Origin: Neostapfia colusana
Lineage: Eukaryota; Streptophyta; Magnoliopsida; Poales; Poaceae
Assembly: GCA_030760725.1 (NCBI GenBank)
Contig: JASWHV010000001.1
Location: 28,827,928 to 28,891,927 of the forward strand
Direction of reading: 5' to 3'
Length of the DNA stretch: 64,000 nt
The position numbers and the translations under genes are program-made. The notes under the pieces are model-generated. The model did no database searches. It was not told where the DNA came from and saw nothing but the letters and a program-made list of their open reading frames with translations. The first letter of the stretch is position 1. Each line of letters starts with the position of its first letter. Shown here piece by piece: positions 1 to 10,563 of the stretch.

Positions 1-2113
1 GTACCTCGTAGAGAAAGCCGTGTTCAGAATGTCCTCGGCTCGTATTTTAGTCTGGTGGTACCCTGATCTTAAGTCAATTTTGGAGAAGATCTTTGCTTCG
101 ACCAACTGATCAAATAACGTGTCGATCCGTGGCAACGGGTACTTGTTCTTGATAGTCACGGTGTTTAGTAGATGATAGTCCATGCAAAGCCACAACATTT
201 CATCCTTCTTCACAAATAATGCCGAACAGCCCCATGGCGAGGAGCTCGGCTTAATAAACCCCTTTTCCAGCAGGTCCATCAACTGCGTTTTCAATTTTGC
301 CAATTCCTTTGGTGCCATATTGTATGGCCTTTTGGATATTGGCATAGTTCCCGGTGCAAGCTCAATCTTGAACTTCACCTCTCGGTTGGGTGGCATCCCT
401 GGTAAATCGTCTGGGAACACGTCAAAGAACTCGCGGACTACTGGAATATCTTCCAATCTGATGGTGGTGGATTGCTATACAGTTGGAAGTTTTATTTCTA
501 GACTGTCCAGAAATAATGAATGAGACTCGTGCATTTCTGGGTGCAAATGCACGACTCGTAGGACGGTGTCTAAAACAGCGCTGTGGCGGGTTAACCACGA
601 CATCCCTAAGATGACATCGACCTTTTGTCCCTCTAAAGCTATTAGAGACGTAGGGTATACTCTACCCCCTAAGCATAATGGCGCTTTTGGAACCATCATA
701 CTTGCTGAAATTTCCCACCCAGTGAACAAATCAAGTAAGGACTTTTGGTGGGTAGTATTTGCAATCTGTGCTCAGCAATATAAGATTGGATAATAAAATT
801 ATGTGTGGCGCCTGAATCAAATAAAACTATGGCAGGATGCTTGTGGAGTTGGAACATACCCGCAAGGATGGGTTCTCCCTCCAGCACGTCCTCTATGGCG
901 AGTTGGTGGATGGTGCCGGGCTTAGGGTTGGCCTGCCGTGCATTAATGGGATTCCGGGGCTGATTCCTCTCCGGAAACTGTGGTGTCACTCCGCCGCCTT
1001 GCCTCTCGGGGCAGTTGTTGGCGAAGTGCCCTCGGCGTCCGCACTTGAAACATGTGGTCGATGGCTGGCCGGTGCTTGGGGGACGAAAGCCCGGCATGCG
1101 CTGCTGAGGTGCAAACACACGAGGCATCGCCCGCTGCTGCTGTTGTTGCTGCGGAGGTGCTGGTAAGGCTGATCGGAACGCCGGTGGTGAATACGGCCGA
1201 TTGCGATACTGCATCGGTCACTGTGGTGGCTGCCTGCGTTGACCCGATGGTGAGAGATACACCATCCGATATTTCTGGGGACGACCACCTCCCTCTCCGC
1301 TGCTTTGCAGCGCGCTTCGCTTTTTCTCCGCTGCCGCTAACTCCTTGCCGGAGTCCTCTTGTACAATCGCAGCATCAATTATGTCTTCGAGGCTGCCGTG
1401 ATTGAACATCGCAAGCTTGTCCTTCAGTAGCAGATTTAGCTCCTGGTAAAAGTGGTCTCACCGCTTCTCATCCATATCGGCGTGATAGGAAGCATAGAGC
1501 ATGGGATCATTGAATGCCCTGGCATAGTCTAGCGCGTTTCGGTTGCCTTGCTGCAGGTGGAGGAATTCCTGCGTCTTCCTCTTCATGAGACCTGGCGGTA
1601 TGTGATAGGCCCTGAAGGCCGTCCGAAACTTCGCCCAGGTCAGCACTCGCTCGGTGGGTTGTGAGGCGCAAAAATTTGCCCACCAAGCGCTCGCGGACCC
1701 CTGAAGTTGCTGGGCCGTGAACTGAGTCTTCCGCTGCTCACTAACTTGGAGCAGCCCGAATTTCATCTCCATCGTGCAGAGCCAATTGTCCACATCGAGG
1801 GGTTCATCCGCCCTTGAGAATACCAGGGGATGGGTATCAAGAAAATACAAGTAGGAACTTTGTTGGCATTCCTCTCGGTCTTGATGCCTCTTCGGACAAG
1901 ACGTATCGGCAATTAAAGTCTGCAGCAACTTCGTGTGCTGCTGATACAAGCCCGCCATGGCCGCAACAATATCTGCCAACGTGACCGTTGGCGGTGGTTG
2001 AGGTTGCTATTGCTGATGTTGCTGTCCCGAGGAAGTCTCAGGAGGCTGTGTTGGGAGGCCTCTCCCCCATGACTGGAACCCCCAACCTCAGGGTTGGCAC
2101 GAGTGCGAGTCAT
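1..2113 (-). pseudogene. Degenerate gag-pol of E1 (Gag, CCHC, protease, N-terminal RT)
   Basis: The reading starts at the ATG at 2113 (MTRTRANPEV). It changes frame near 1980, then runs in one frame through the retrotransposon Gag domain (about 1979-1460, containing WWANFCASQP and LQQGNRNALDYARAFND). The CCHC zinc knuckle CFKCGRRGHFANNC lies near 1035, and the aspartic protease motif LFDSGATHNFI near 830. Breaks are TGA at 1458-1460, TGA at 1218-1220, a frameshift around 700-760 within the protease, and TAG at 475-477. Downstream RT residues include DVFPDDLPGMPPN, PWGCSALFVKK, IKNKYPLPRIDTLFDQL and KIDLRSGYHQ, ending at the window edge before the YVDD catalytic box. Both TGA codons could be CGA arginine codons changed by cytosine deamination. 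Function is lost. Confidence 0.92.
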
Positions 2114-2369
2114 TCTGAAATTCAAAACAGCAACGATCAGCACATGTCATACTTAAATATCCATGAGAAGACAGTAGGTATTGTAGTGCCACTTGGAGAA
2201 AATTGCACAATATTCACATATATTGATAAAGCATAAAATTTATACAAGATACATTATTCTCGGACCTCCGAGAAGTCATGGTCATGTCGTCGCAACATAT
2301 ACACACGCTACTGTCTACACGACATGCATGTCACTGTTACAAAAGATATTAAACACCACCCGCATTGCC

Positions 2370-3354
2370 CTACTTGGCAATGGTAAACTCACTACTCGGA
2401 GTAGAATTCGACCTCCTGTGGTCTTCCTCCTCCGCTATCTCTGCTGGTGGCTCAGGATCCATGACCTCCTCTTCGGGTTCAGGTTCTGGCATCGCAGGGA
2501 TACCTAAAACCACGGTTACTGCACCTACCATTGGTAGGCCCACTACCGGAGGTACGAGGTCTTGCAAAGCACGTACCTCGTCCATGGCCTGGTTATAATC
2601 TTCTTCCCAGTTCTGCCCCTCCTTAATAGTGTCATCACGCTCTTGAGTAAGGACCTCGTTCTTCTGGTTCAGGGCCTGGATCTGCTGCTGCAAAGCCGTG
2701 TGATGTCGACACAGCTTTTCTTCTTCTCCTTCTTTAGACGACGCAACTGATTGTGCTGCTCATTCAGTCGCTTGATCGTCAAAAGGAGTACACTACAGAG
2801 TGTGCTTGAGCACTCTCGAAATGGTCTCGGCGGCTGGTGCTCTCCTTGAGCTCCAAGGCAAGTCGAGCCGTATGGACAGCTTGGCTCTCCATCACGTTCT
2901 TCCCTGCCATCAAATGGAAGCTGAGGTTCGCCTCCGCTGGATTGTACCTTGGGCAACTCGGATCAGTCACCGCAAAGTACCTCTCCATCCACACGTGATT
3001 AGCTCGCCCCTCCACCAGGACAAGCACGTATGGAGTGCCCTCCATAGCTCTCACGTGTAGCTGGCAGAAACGCGACATGGTGTCGCGGGCTGCCACTTGC
3101 CACATCTCTTTCAGTTGTCTCCCTTTCACCGTGACGGTGAACAGTGCCCAACCCGGTGATGTAGGTCCTGTTGAAATATCGACATGGACAGTCCATATCT
3201 TGTTCCCAACCTTGTCTTCTTCCTTGGCGAGGTACTGCGGTGTCTCCACATACCCGAAATATTGAAGCATCAGCTTCAACAATTCCGGATCCTCGCTGCA
3301 TTGAGAACAGTGGAATACCACCCATCCATTCTCCAGTTGTTTATCCTCTGCCAT
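2370..3354 (-). pseudogene. Extra ORF upstream of gag in E1 (ORF0-like, frameshifted)
   Basis: This lies between leader and gag, in the sense direction of E1. The first part (about 3354-2790, beginning MAEDKQLENGWVVFHCSQC) is a mixed, probably globular segment with no motif I recognise. After a frameshift near 2800, a charged helical segment follows (KRLNEQHNQLRRLKKEKKK, then QALNQKNEVLTQERDD), likely a coiled coil. The C-terminus is acidic and proline-rich (MPEPEPEEEVMDPEPPAE). Extra sense ORFs upstream of gag are known from some grass Gypsy elements, where they are called orf0; their role is unsettled. The same layout, globular then coiled coil then acidic tail, recurs in element A at 42126-42905. 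At least one frameshift makes this copy non-functional. Confidence 0.6.
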
Positions 3355-3366
3355 CTGTAGAAACAT

Positions 3367-4832
3367 ATTTGAAAAAGGTCAAATATTCATTTCAACAGTA
3401 AATCATTGAGTTATAACATAAAACATGTCATTAAACTCATAAAACCTGGAAACACAAATCAAACTTAGAACGAATTTGATTGCTGGTCTGCTGCCCAAAC
3501 TGACAGCCCTGACCAGTTTCCCTTTTAACCTGATTTAGACCATGCTAAAAGCGAAACCAGTTCTAGAGCTTAACATCAAAGTTACATTTAACTTCAATAG
3601 ATTTACAGAATGTATTTGTTTGCCCTCAGATCTGTCCTGATTTAAAAGTTATGAGATGTCAAAGTTGACATAATTTCTGGAGAAAATGGGACAACACCTC
3701 CCTGCCTGAGGTACTGATTTGATCCAAGAATTCCAGTTAATTCTACATCGAATTTGACAAAACTTTTTGTTACAAAGTTGTAACCTATCTCATGAACTTT
3801 TAAGAACCACTTCATTTTCTATTTTTAGATTTTTATGCAGGATGTTATGATCATTTTACAGAGAGTTACAGAGAATATTTGCTCTGCCCTATTTTCTTGA
3901 CAGTTTCAACTCTACTGCATTTTTCGACTAGTTAAGGGGTGAAACACCTATGTACATCAATAGAAAAGTTGTAAAGCTCTTCCAGCTCTTTCCAGAAATG
4001 TATCATATGAACCCAATGTCGAAAGAACTCGACCTCTAACCTCTGTATAACTTCAGCTGAAAACAGAGGACTCTGTTCCTAATATAATAAAAGTTGAAAA
4101 CTTACTTACTTTGAACATCCTGATTAAGGGAAGGAGTTAAATCACAATTTTAGTGCTCTGGATCAAAACTTTCAAGTTTTACAATGATGTTGATTATTTA
4201 GTGGAGTGTGACGTCGAAGCGTCACCCAATTCATGCCGGTACTACGTTCCTCACAAAGAAAACCTATACCCGACTTAGCTGGCTTCGTTAATTCAGTAGC
4301 ACTAAATGTCTCTCACAAACGTATACTACTCGTCTACCAATCCATGGTTAGACTACCTGCAATTTGACCACACAATCTTCAGGTTCGGCTGCACACTGAA
4401 ACCGATCCCAATACAATTCCATACAACCGTCTGTCATCACTCGCATGGTTGTTCTCAAGCCAAACACGCCTTGAGCTACGTGTTCATGTTACTAACCACA
4501 TGACGGGGTCTCCCATACTCTCCTGTAGCATGCCAGGGAAGGGCGTTGCTCGAATATCCCAAACGACATGAAGAGTCGTAGAGGATACTAAAACTGACCA
4601 GGTTACCTGCCACCCGTGAGGCTCCACCCTTAAGCTTGTGCGCACTGGTGGACAGCGCTTACATGCACCCCCAAGACATGTAAAGTCACGAGATGCATGA
4701 TTTTCTGACATAAACAAATTGGTTAGTGTTGCCACTTTCTATACACTAATAACATCCTTATATGGGCTACTAACTCGTTCCTCACCGAGTTTTTGAAAAT
4801 TTAATATTTTAAGTGCGTTAAACCTCAACGGA
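3367..4832 (-). other. 5' leader of E1, noncoding
   Basis: About 1.5 kb of AT-rich sequence between the primer-binding site and the extra ORF. I see no coding potential. Parts, for example around 4210-4330 (gccggtactacgttcctc), match the leader of element B around 31790-31900, so E1 and B are related families. Confidence 0.6.
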
Positions 4833-4844
4833 GCTCTGATACCA
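4833..4844 (-). other. Primer-binding site of E1
   Basis: Minus-strand TGGTATCAGAGC, the classical plant LTR-retrotransposon site complementary to the 3' end of initiator methionine tRNA. It directly abuts the LTR boundary at 4845 and fixes the element's orientation. Confidence 0.93.
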
Positions 4845-7800
4845 TGCTGCGAGGACCCGACGGTCCCGACAAGCCAGGATCTCGCTGAGGGGTGCTACGT
4901 TGCACAACACCGGATAACACACATAAAAGGCACAAAGCGGAAGTGAAAATTTTATTACATAAACGTGTTTATAAACATAGTTACATCAAAATAACGTTAA
5001 GTCTACACTCGCGGGCATAGACTAAGCAAAAGAAGTTCACGTTCAGCCTATGAATGTGTCCTCACTAGCACACACGCACACTAACACGGCGGCGTACACG
5101 GCTCCCACTCGACGGGGGTTCCCTCTTAGGGGTCCGTCTCCTCCTCGGGAGCCTCCTCCTCATAGCACCCTGCAAACGCTTCAAACACAAGCAGCGAGCA
5201 CGATGGATCAGCAAGACTGACCCGTCTTACCTACACATGAAACTCTACATGCTGGGTTTGCAGTGTATAGTAGGAAAGTATGTTGCAAAAGACAAGCCTA
5301 TTTAGTTGACTCTTACTTTCAAGTTTTAGCCTCAAATTGTTGGAAAACCTCGTGCTAAGACACATAAGAAAGCCGCAATCAAACAAGGAATGCATTTCTC
5401 TTATGTGTTTTGCCTAAGGTTGAAAAGAACTTTAATTGGCTCTAAACTAAAGCAATTCATTAACAAACAATGTAAAGCTTTCAACTAGCAATCTTTTAAC
5501 ATGACACTAGCCTGTTCTTTCTACGTCACGGTATAGTGAACAAGTGGTACTCACTGACCGCGAGGAACAGCGATTATAATCGATTTACACCTGTAGGGTT
5601 ACCCGAATAACCTGTCACGTATGCCCGTACTCGATGTTGACTACAGCAACCACCATGGATGTCGTACGCAACCACCTTTCATCCGTTAGTCAAGTGTTGA
5701 ACCAGTCCTATCGTCCCGAGCAGGAGGTCTCTGCGCGGAGCATCCGCAGTGCCCGCTAGTCGATTTACACCTCTCTGCTCTCAACCTACCCTCTAGACAA
5801 CAAGCAATGCCTCAACATATCGCTACCCGAATTACATCAGTTTCCTGGTTCCCATATATCCAGTAGGTCTTCGGTACTGTTCTAGCTTGTTCAACAGGCC
5901 GGCACACGGCTCGGTCCTCAATCGACACAAGCAGGGCTATGGCACCCAAGCCCCAACGTCCTGCTGCCCTTACTCTCCGCTCGGTCTCATTTTCTTGCCA
6001 AGTGAATTATTGTCTATCTCTAACCAAGTTGTATGCCTCTAGCCTATTCTCGCGAGTAGTTCCAACTACTCGACTTGTACCGAATCCTACACCAATTTCG
6101 CATTGCATTGGCTACTCGAAGACTATAAATATAGCTACACAGTTCTATTGACTCTGAAATTTTTACTATGGTTTGAATATAACCTAAACAGTAACTTGGA
6201 CAAATTTCATTTAAAGCGAAGCTCATTTGAGCCCTGCACAAATAAATGTGTATTTGGCCCTAATTAGAGCTTTTATGGTTTTCTAAGGATTTCCATGGAG
6301 CAAGCCATGACTTTTTGGAAACTAGATTTTAAGAGGGTTCTAATAGAATTGGTTTCATTTAATTTTAAGAATTCTAGCAAAAGATATGAGCTAAACAAGT
6401 TCAGAGAAAATCTGAAAAATGTTTCTGGACATTTTTCTTTTTCTCTGGACCTGTTTAATTAATCACACCATTAGGTGAATCAAATGAGCTCGGATAGATC
6501 TGAAATTTTCTGATTGCTTAGGGATATTACAACGAACATCCTAGCCAAATATGAGATTTTTTCACTAAAGGGTTCTCTAGTTAAAATTCTAAACATTTTA
6601 TATTTTGGAGAATTAATTCTGGAGAAATAAAGGCTTTCATGGGGTGAAACTTGGTTTTCTGGACAGCATTCAGAGAGTTGAATTTAACAAAATTTGGTTC
6701 ACTCGATTTGGATCTTCCTAGCAAAAGTTGTGTGTGTTTGAAGTTTGAACTAAATCTGAAAATCGGGAAATGTTTAAGACACTGCACGTGGGTCCCATGC
6801 ACAGTGTCTTCTTCAACCTCCCGCCGGCGCCTGACCGCGCGATGCACAGCGGTGGTGGCGCAGCCCGTTCTTGGCCGATCCCGCCTAATTCTTGACGCGG
6901 TTTCTTCCTACATGGTCCTTGAAGCACGGCGCACCCGCCGGACAATCCCTCGCGCCTCGACATTGCCGGGAAAGTGATCGGCGACGGTGGCGGCGGAGTT
7001 GAGCTCGGGTCCGATGGTGCTTGCTCGGCTCGGCAGCGAACACGATCAACCAAAGAGTCGCAAAGCACCACTGGGGCACGAGGAAGCTAACCCTGCCCTC
7101 CTCTTGTCCGGAGATCGTCGGGAAAGTGGACTACACCGGCGACCCGAGCCGTTTTCACCGGCAGCGGCAAAAACACGGCACTGAGCTCACCGGATTGATC
7201 ATTCTTGCTAATATTTGGCCTAGGTAATCGTGAGGTGCTACTATATCTTCATCTAAACCAGAAACTTCGGTGGTCAAGTGATTGAGACGAATTTCCGGTT
7301 TTGGTTCTCGGTGTTCTACACGGCGACCGAGAGTATAAATAAAATTCTGGCCCACCGGCGTTAAACTAGCTCGACTGGGTCTAGGATAAAAAACTAGGGT
7401 TGGTGGCTAACCTCTGTGATCGGTTGTTCGAGCTCGAACGGTTGTGGTTCGACCGGGTGGTGAAGATTTCTGCCGGTGATTTATCTCTGTCCCGAGGAAG
7501 AAGATCACCGGTTACAGCTCGAAGGAGACCCTGAACCGGCCCGGGGCTGCGTCGAGAACATCGAGGGTTAGTGGGCAATCCTGTTTGCGGCCTCAGCTCA
7601 GTGTGAAATCGTCGTGTTTGGCCGGTCGACAGCGAGGGTGTGAGGTCGGGGTTGCGGCAAGGTTCTCCGGGGGTTTCTGAGTGAGGAAGCATCGGGACAG
7701 TGGCGAAATGGGTCTTGGACCGTCCGGGAGCAAGGATAGGGTGGCTGGGATGTGTGCTCAGCGGACAGGACCCGAGAACAGGAGGTGGCATCGCGTATGT

Positions 7801-8490
7801 GCCATGGCGGTCGCGTGCAGAAAACCGGGCACCCGAGTTCAGTCGGTTTGGAACACTTGTGTGACTGACAGGAGGGATCCACCTCTCCAAATTTGTCCCA
7901 AAAACTTGAATTCTTACTGCTCTTAATTTTGAGGATCCTAATACCCTTGGAAATTTTATCAATTCACCAAATGCCCATTTGAAATTGGAATGATTCAAAT
8001 CGTGAACTGGTTTGGCTGCATTCTGATTCAAATGGCAAACTGAAATTTAAATTCAGTTTGAATTTTTCTCAAAATGGCTCATGTCAATATCAACTTCAAA
8101 TGAATTGAAAATTGGGGTGTGAGCTCATAAAAATATGCTGAGTGTGAATATGAATCCCACTTTTGAATTCATGGGATAAAAGGAGTTTGAATTTGAATTT
8201 AAGTTCAAACTAGCCTTTTAATAATTGTACCCAAAAATACCTCAAAAGGTTTTGTATTTGGGTGAAATTTGGCATGCGCATTCCTAACAAAGTTTAGGAG
8301 TTAATCATATGCTCAGCCCCTATATGAAGCATGTGGGAAATACCACTTTTGCACTTTGTGAGTTTATCTCCTAATAAATCTATTGATGGTGGTTACTTGC
8401 TCTTCAAATGTGTTCATGTGATTACCACAAATGAGGTGAGGTGTGGGTGTGATGAACACTTTTAGAAAGTAAAAAACTTGGGCCCTTACA
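4845..8490 (-). repeat. 5' LTR of E1 (about 3.6 kb)
   Basis: It starts TGctgcgagg directly after the primer-binding site and ends gggcccttaCA at 8490. It contains no protein-coding signal; the short ORFs in its GC-rich middle (about 6800-7900) have no recognisable product. Landmarks such as ctcgcgagtag...ctactcgactt (about 6049-6076) and ggctcggtcctcaatcgac (about 5909) are shared with solo LTRs S1 and S2 and with B, so these four LTRs belong to one related group. Confidence 0.88.
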
Positions 8491-9644
8491 GATATGAACT
8501 GCAAACATTGATTATTTACTATTGATGATATATGATGAATCATGGTAGAGATAGGAATCTAGGCAAGCTGGATGTTTTTATTGGTGCTGCATGCACGAGA
8601 CTCGGGTTCGTGTTTAGTGCTTGCCTGGGTTCTAAGGACTAGTTCATGGAGCATTTAACCTGGCTTCTCCGTGCCACCACATGCTGAGAAGGGTCAGCTT
8701 TGCCAATTAATTATGTGTATTTCCGACATAGCGTGGGTGTTTGGAAGGTGCGGGGCAGCTGGACTACCATAGAAACCGCAAGGCTCAAGAGGGGGGCTAC
8801 TGCAGCGGAGGTTGGAGCCTCCTGGATGATGTTAGAGGGTGAAACCTCAGTGGGCTCATACTCAGTTGGGAATCCCTTTGTAAAGGCCTTGTAGTGATCT
8901 CCTGGCTACACACCTGGGAAGTGTGAACGTGGTTCGCGGCCACAGGCAAAATGGAGGTTCTTAGTCCACCCGGCAACGGGGTATGAAATCACTACTTGGG
9001 GGTAAGGAGGTACACACACTACAGAGTTTGGAAACTATCATGACATCTGTGCTCACGATCAAGAGCGGCTTGGACTTCTTCATGATTAGAGGATGATGAA
9101 TTGAGAAGTTGAGGATGTTGAGCGAGGAGCATACCATTGGCAATGAGGTTATGGGATTGGGACTACTTCACTCATGTAGTAATATAGGTGCTTAATAAGC
9201 TAAGGTGATAGGAATTAATGCATAGTATAATAACCATGAGTTAAGCCTTTCCTTGTTCTAGCATGCATAACATTACTTTTCCACACTTGTTGAGTACCTT
9301 TGGTACTCAAGCTTGCTCGTTGTTGGATTTATTTGCTGCTCAGGCCCTAGCAAAGACGTGGAGTACGACAATGATGCATTTGACCCTGATGGTGCATTCT
9401 AGGTTTATGGAGTCCCCCGGGCAACGCATTTGATGGAGCCCACAAGACTTCATTTCTGCTGCGCTGTTCATTATGTATTAGACATTTTAATAGTCTTTTG
9501 AGACAATATATGTAAGACTTTTATGTATTCAAACACCAAGCTTGTATTAAATGATCTTTCACTAATGTTATCACATGTACGAGCAGATCCTTACATACAA
9601 GTTTTTATTCATTCAGTTTGTCTTTGGAAAAACCGGGTGTGACA
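8491..9644 (+). repeat. 3' part of a plus-strand LTR of the element-A family
   Basis: Reverse complement of the first 1.15 kb of the element A LTR (35818 onward), diverged but collinear: for example the stretch at 8760-8960 matches 36510-36720 read backwards. It ends aaaaccgggtgtgaCA, the mirror of the TGtcacacccggtttt start of the A LTR. Its left part is cut off by the E1 insertion at 8490/8491. The following bases (acccg, 9645-9649) would be one half of its target duplication. Confidence 0.85.
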
Positions 9645-9719
9645 ACCCGCCTCCAGCCTCGTCCCACACAACCTCCCTCATCTGTCGATGTCGCCAACCC
9701 CTCCGTGAAAGAAACACGA

Positions 9720-10020
9720 TCGATTATGATGACCTAAATCGTCGTAATTAAGCAACTAACTGTCATAATTAACTTATTTATGACGGTTATTCCTTATTTA
9801 CGACGGCATCTAGTTGTCACAAGTGATTGGTCGTAATTAAGCTTATTTACGACGGCCATCGTCATAAATAAGTTATTTACGATGGACTAAACAGGCTGTC
9901 GTAACTTACTAAGAGGGTGCTGGCACCCTCTGGTAGGTTATTTACAAAGGCTAGGAACAAGCCGTCATAAATAACACAGGCTTATATACGGCGGTCACCT
10001 CCAGGCTGTCATAAATAAGC
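9720..10020. repeat. Left subterminal repeats of the CACTA element
   Basis: Several copies of a tta(t/c)(t/g)acgacgg-type motif occur in both orientations (for example ttatttacgacggc near 9793 and 9843, tttatgacgg near 9777). They match the motif near the right end. Such clustered, two-orientation motifs are the transposase-binding subterminal repeats of CACTA elements. No cacta terminus is visible to the left; 9645-9719 is short GC-rich sequence I cannot assign. Confidence 0.65.
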
Positions 10021-10558
10021 AATGTAATTTTTTTTAAATAGAAAAATGCTAATCTGGCACGATGGTCAGCTCACATGCAGATACAAAAACACACATATAT
10101 ACTTGACAGATAGTTCACATTACAATAGTTTCAAATATAACAGTCAAGACGCTACACACTCCCACATCTGCTACCTCCGAAGCCTGAAAGGTCATCCTCG
10201 CATCGTGCTCCAGGTGCCGGTAGCTACGGCAATGGAGTGTGAGCCTCCATCGTCGATCCCTGTGATGTACAAGTGTTGTTTGAGCAGTCTTAGCTTCAAA
10301 AGTGTATGTTTCACTAACTTTGCTTATGACGAGGTAGAATTAAGCAAGTTTGGCTATGTTTGTCTATATTTTGCTAAAATATCCTAGAGATATATAAGTT
10401 TGTCGATGTTTGGCTATGTTTGACTAATTTTTGCTCAGTTTGCTATAGTAATCTAATTTATGTTGATTTTCAAGAAGTGTTGCTTACCCATGCCGCTGAA
10501 GAAGGCATCTGTGGCTCCCCGACACCTGTGGATCCATCGGTGGCTGCTCTGATGGAAT
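10021..10558 (-). pseudogene. 3' end of CACTA second gene (last exons and UTR)
   Basis: The 10480-10558 part, read on the minus strand, continues an open frame (IPSEQPPMDPQVSGSH) that begins across the S1 insertion at 17838-17860 (HGQHVV), followed by a GTAAGC donor at about 10486. A proline/glutamine-rich tail is usual for this gene family. The remaining 10021-10470 is AT-rich, with a repeated tttggctatgttt motif near 10350-10430 and no clear coding signal; probably intron and 3' UTR. Confidence 0.5.
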
Positions 10559-10563
10559 GACAA

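Larger units (their letters stand above)
1..8490 (-). mobile_element. Ty3/Gypsy LTR retrotransposon E1, partial (3' half outside window)
   Basis: The element reads right to left: 5' LTR (4845-8490), primer-binding site (4833-4844), long leader, extra ORF (about 3354-2370), gag (from 2113), protease, and reverse transcriptase running off position 1. Gag-protease-RT order with a zinc knuckle and a DSGATHNFI protease motif is that of plant Ty3/Gypsy elements. A large LTR and an ORF upstream of gag suggest a Tekay/Del-like chromovirus, but the integrase and chromodomain that would prove it are outside the window. The coding region has several stops and frameshifts, so the copy is dead. It is inserted in another LTR (8491-9644). 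Its 5-bp target duplication should begin at 8491 (gatat) and recur left of the window. Confidence 0.9.
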
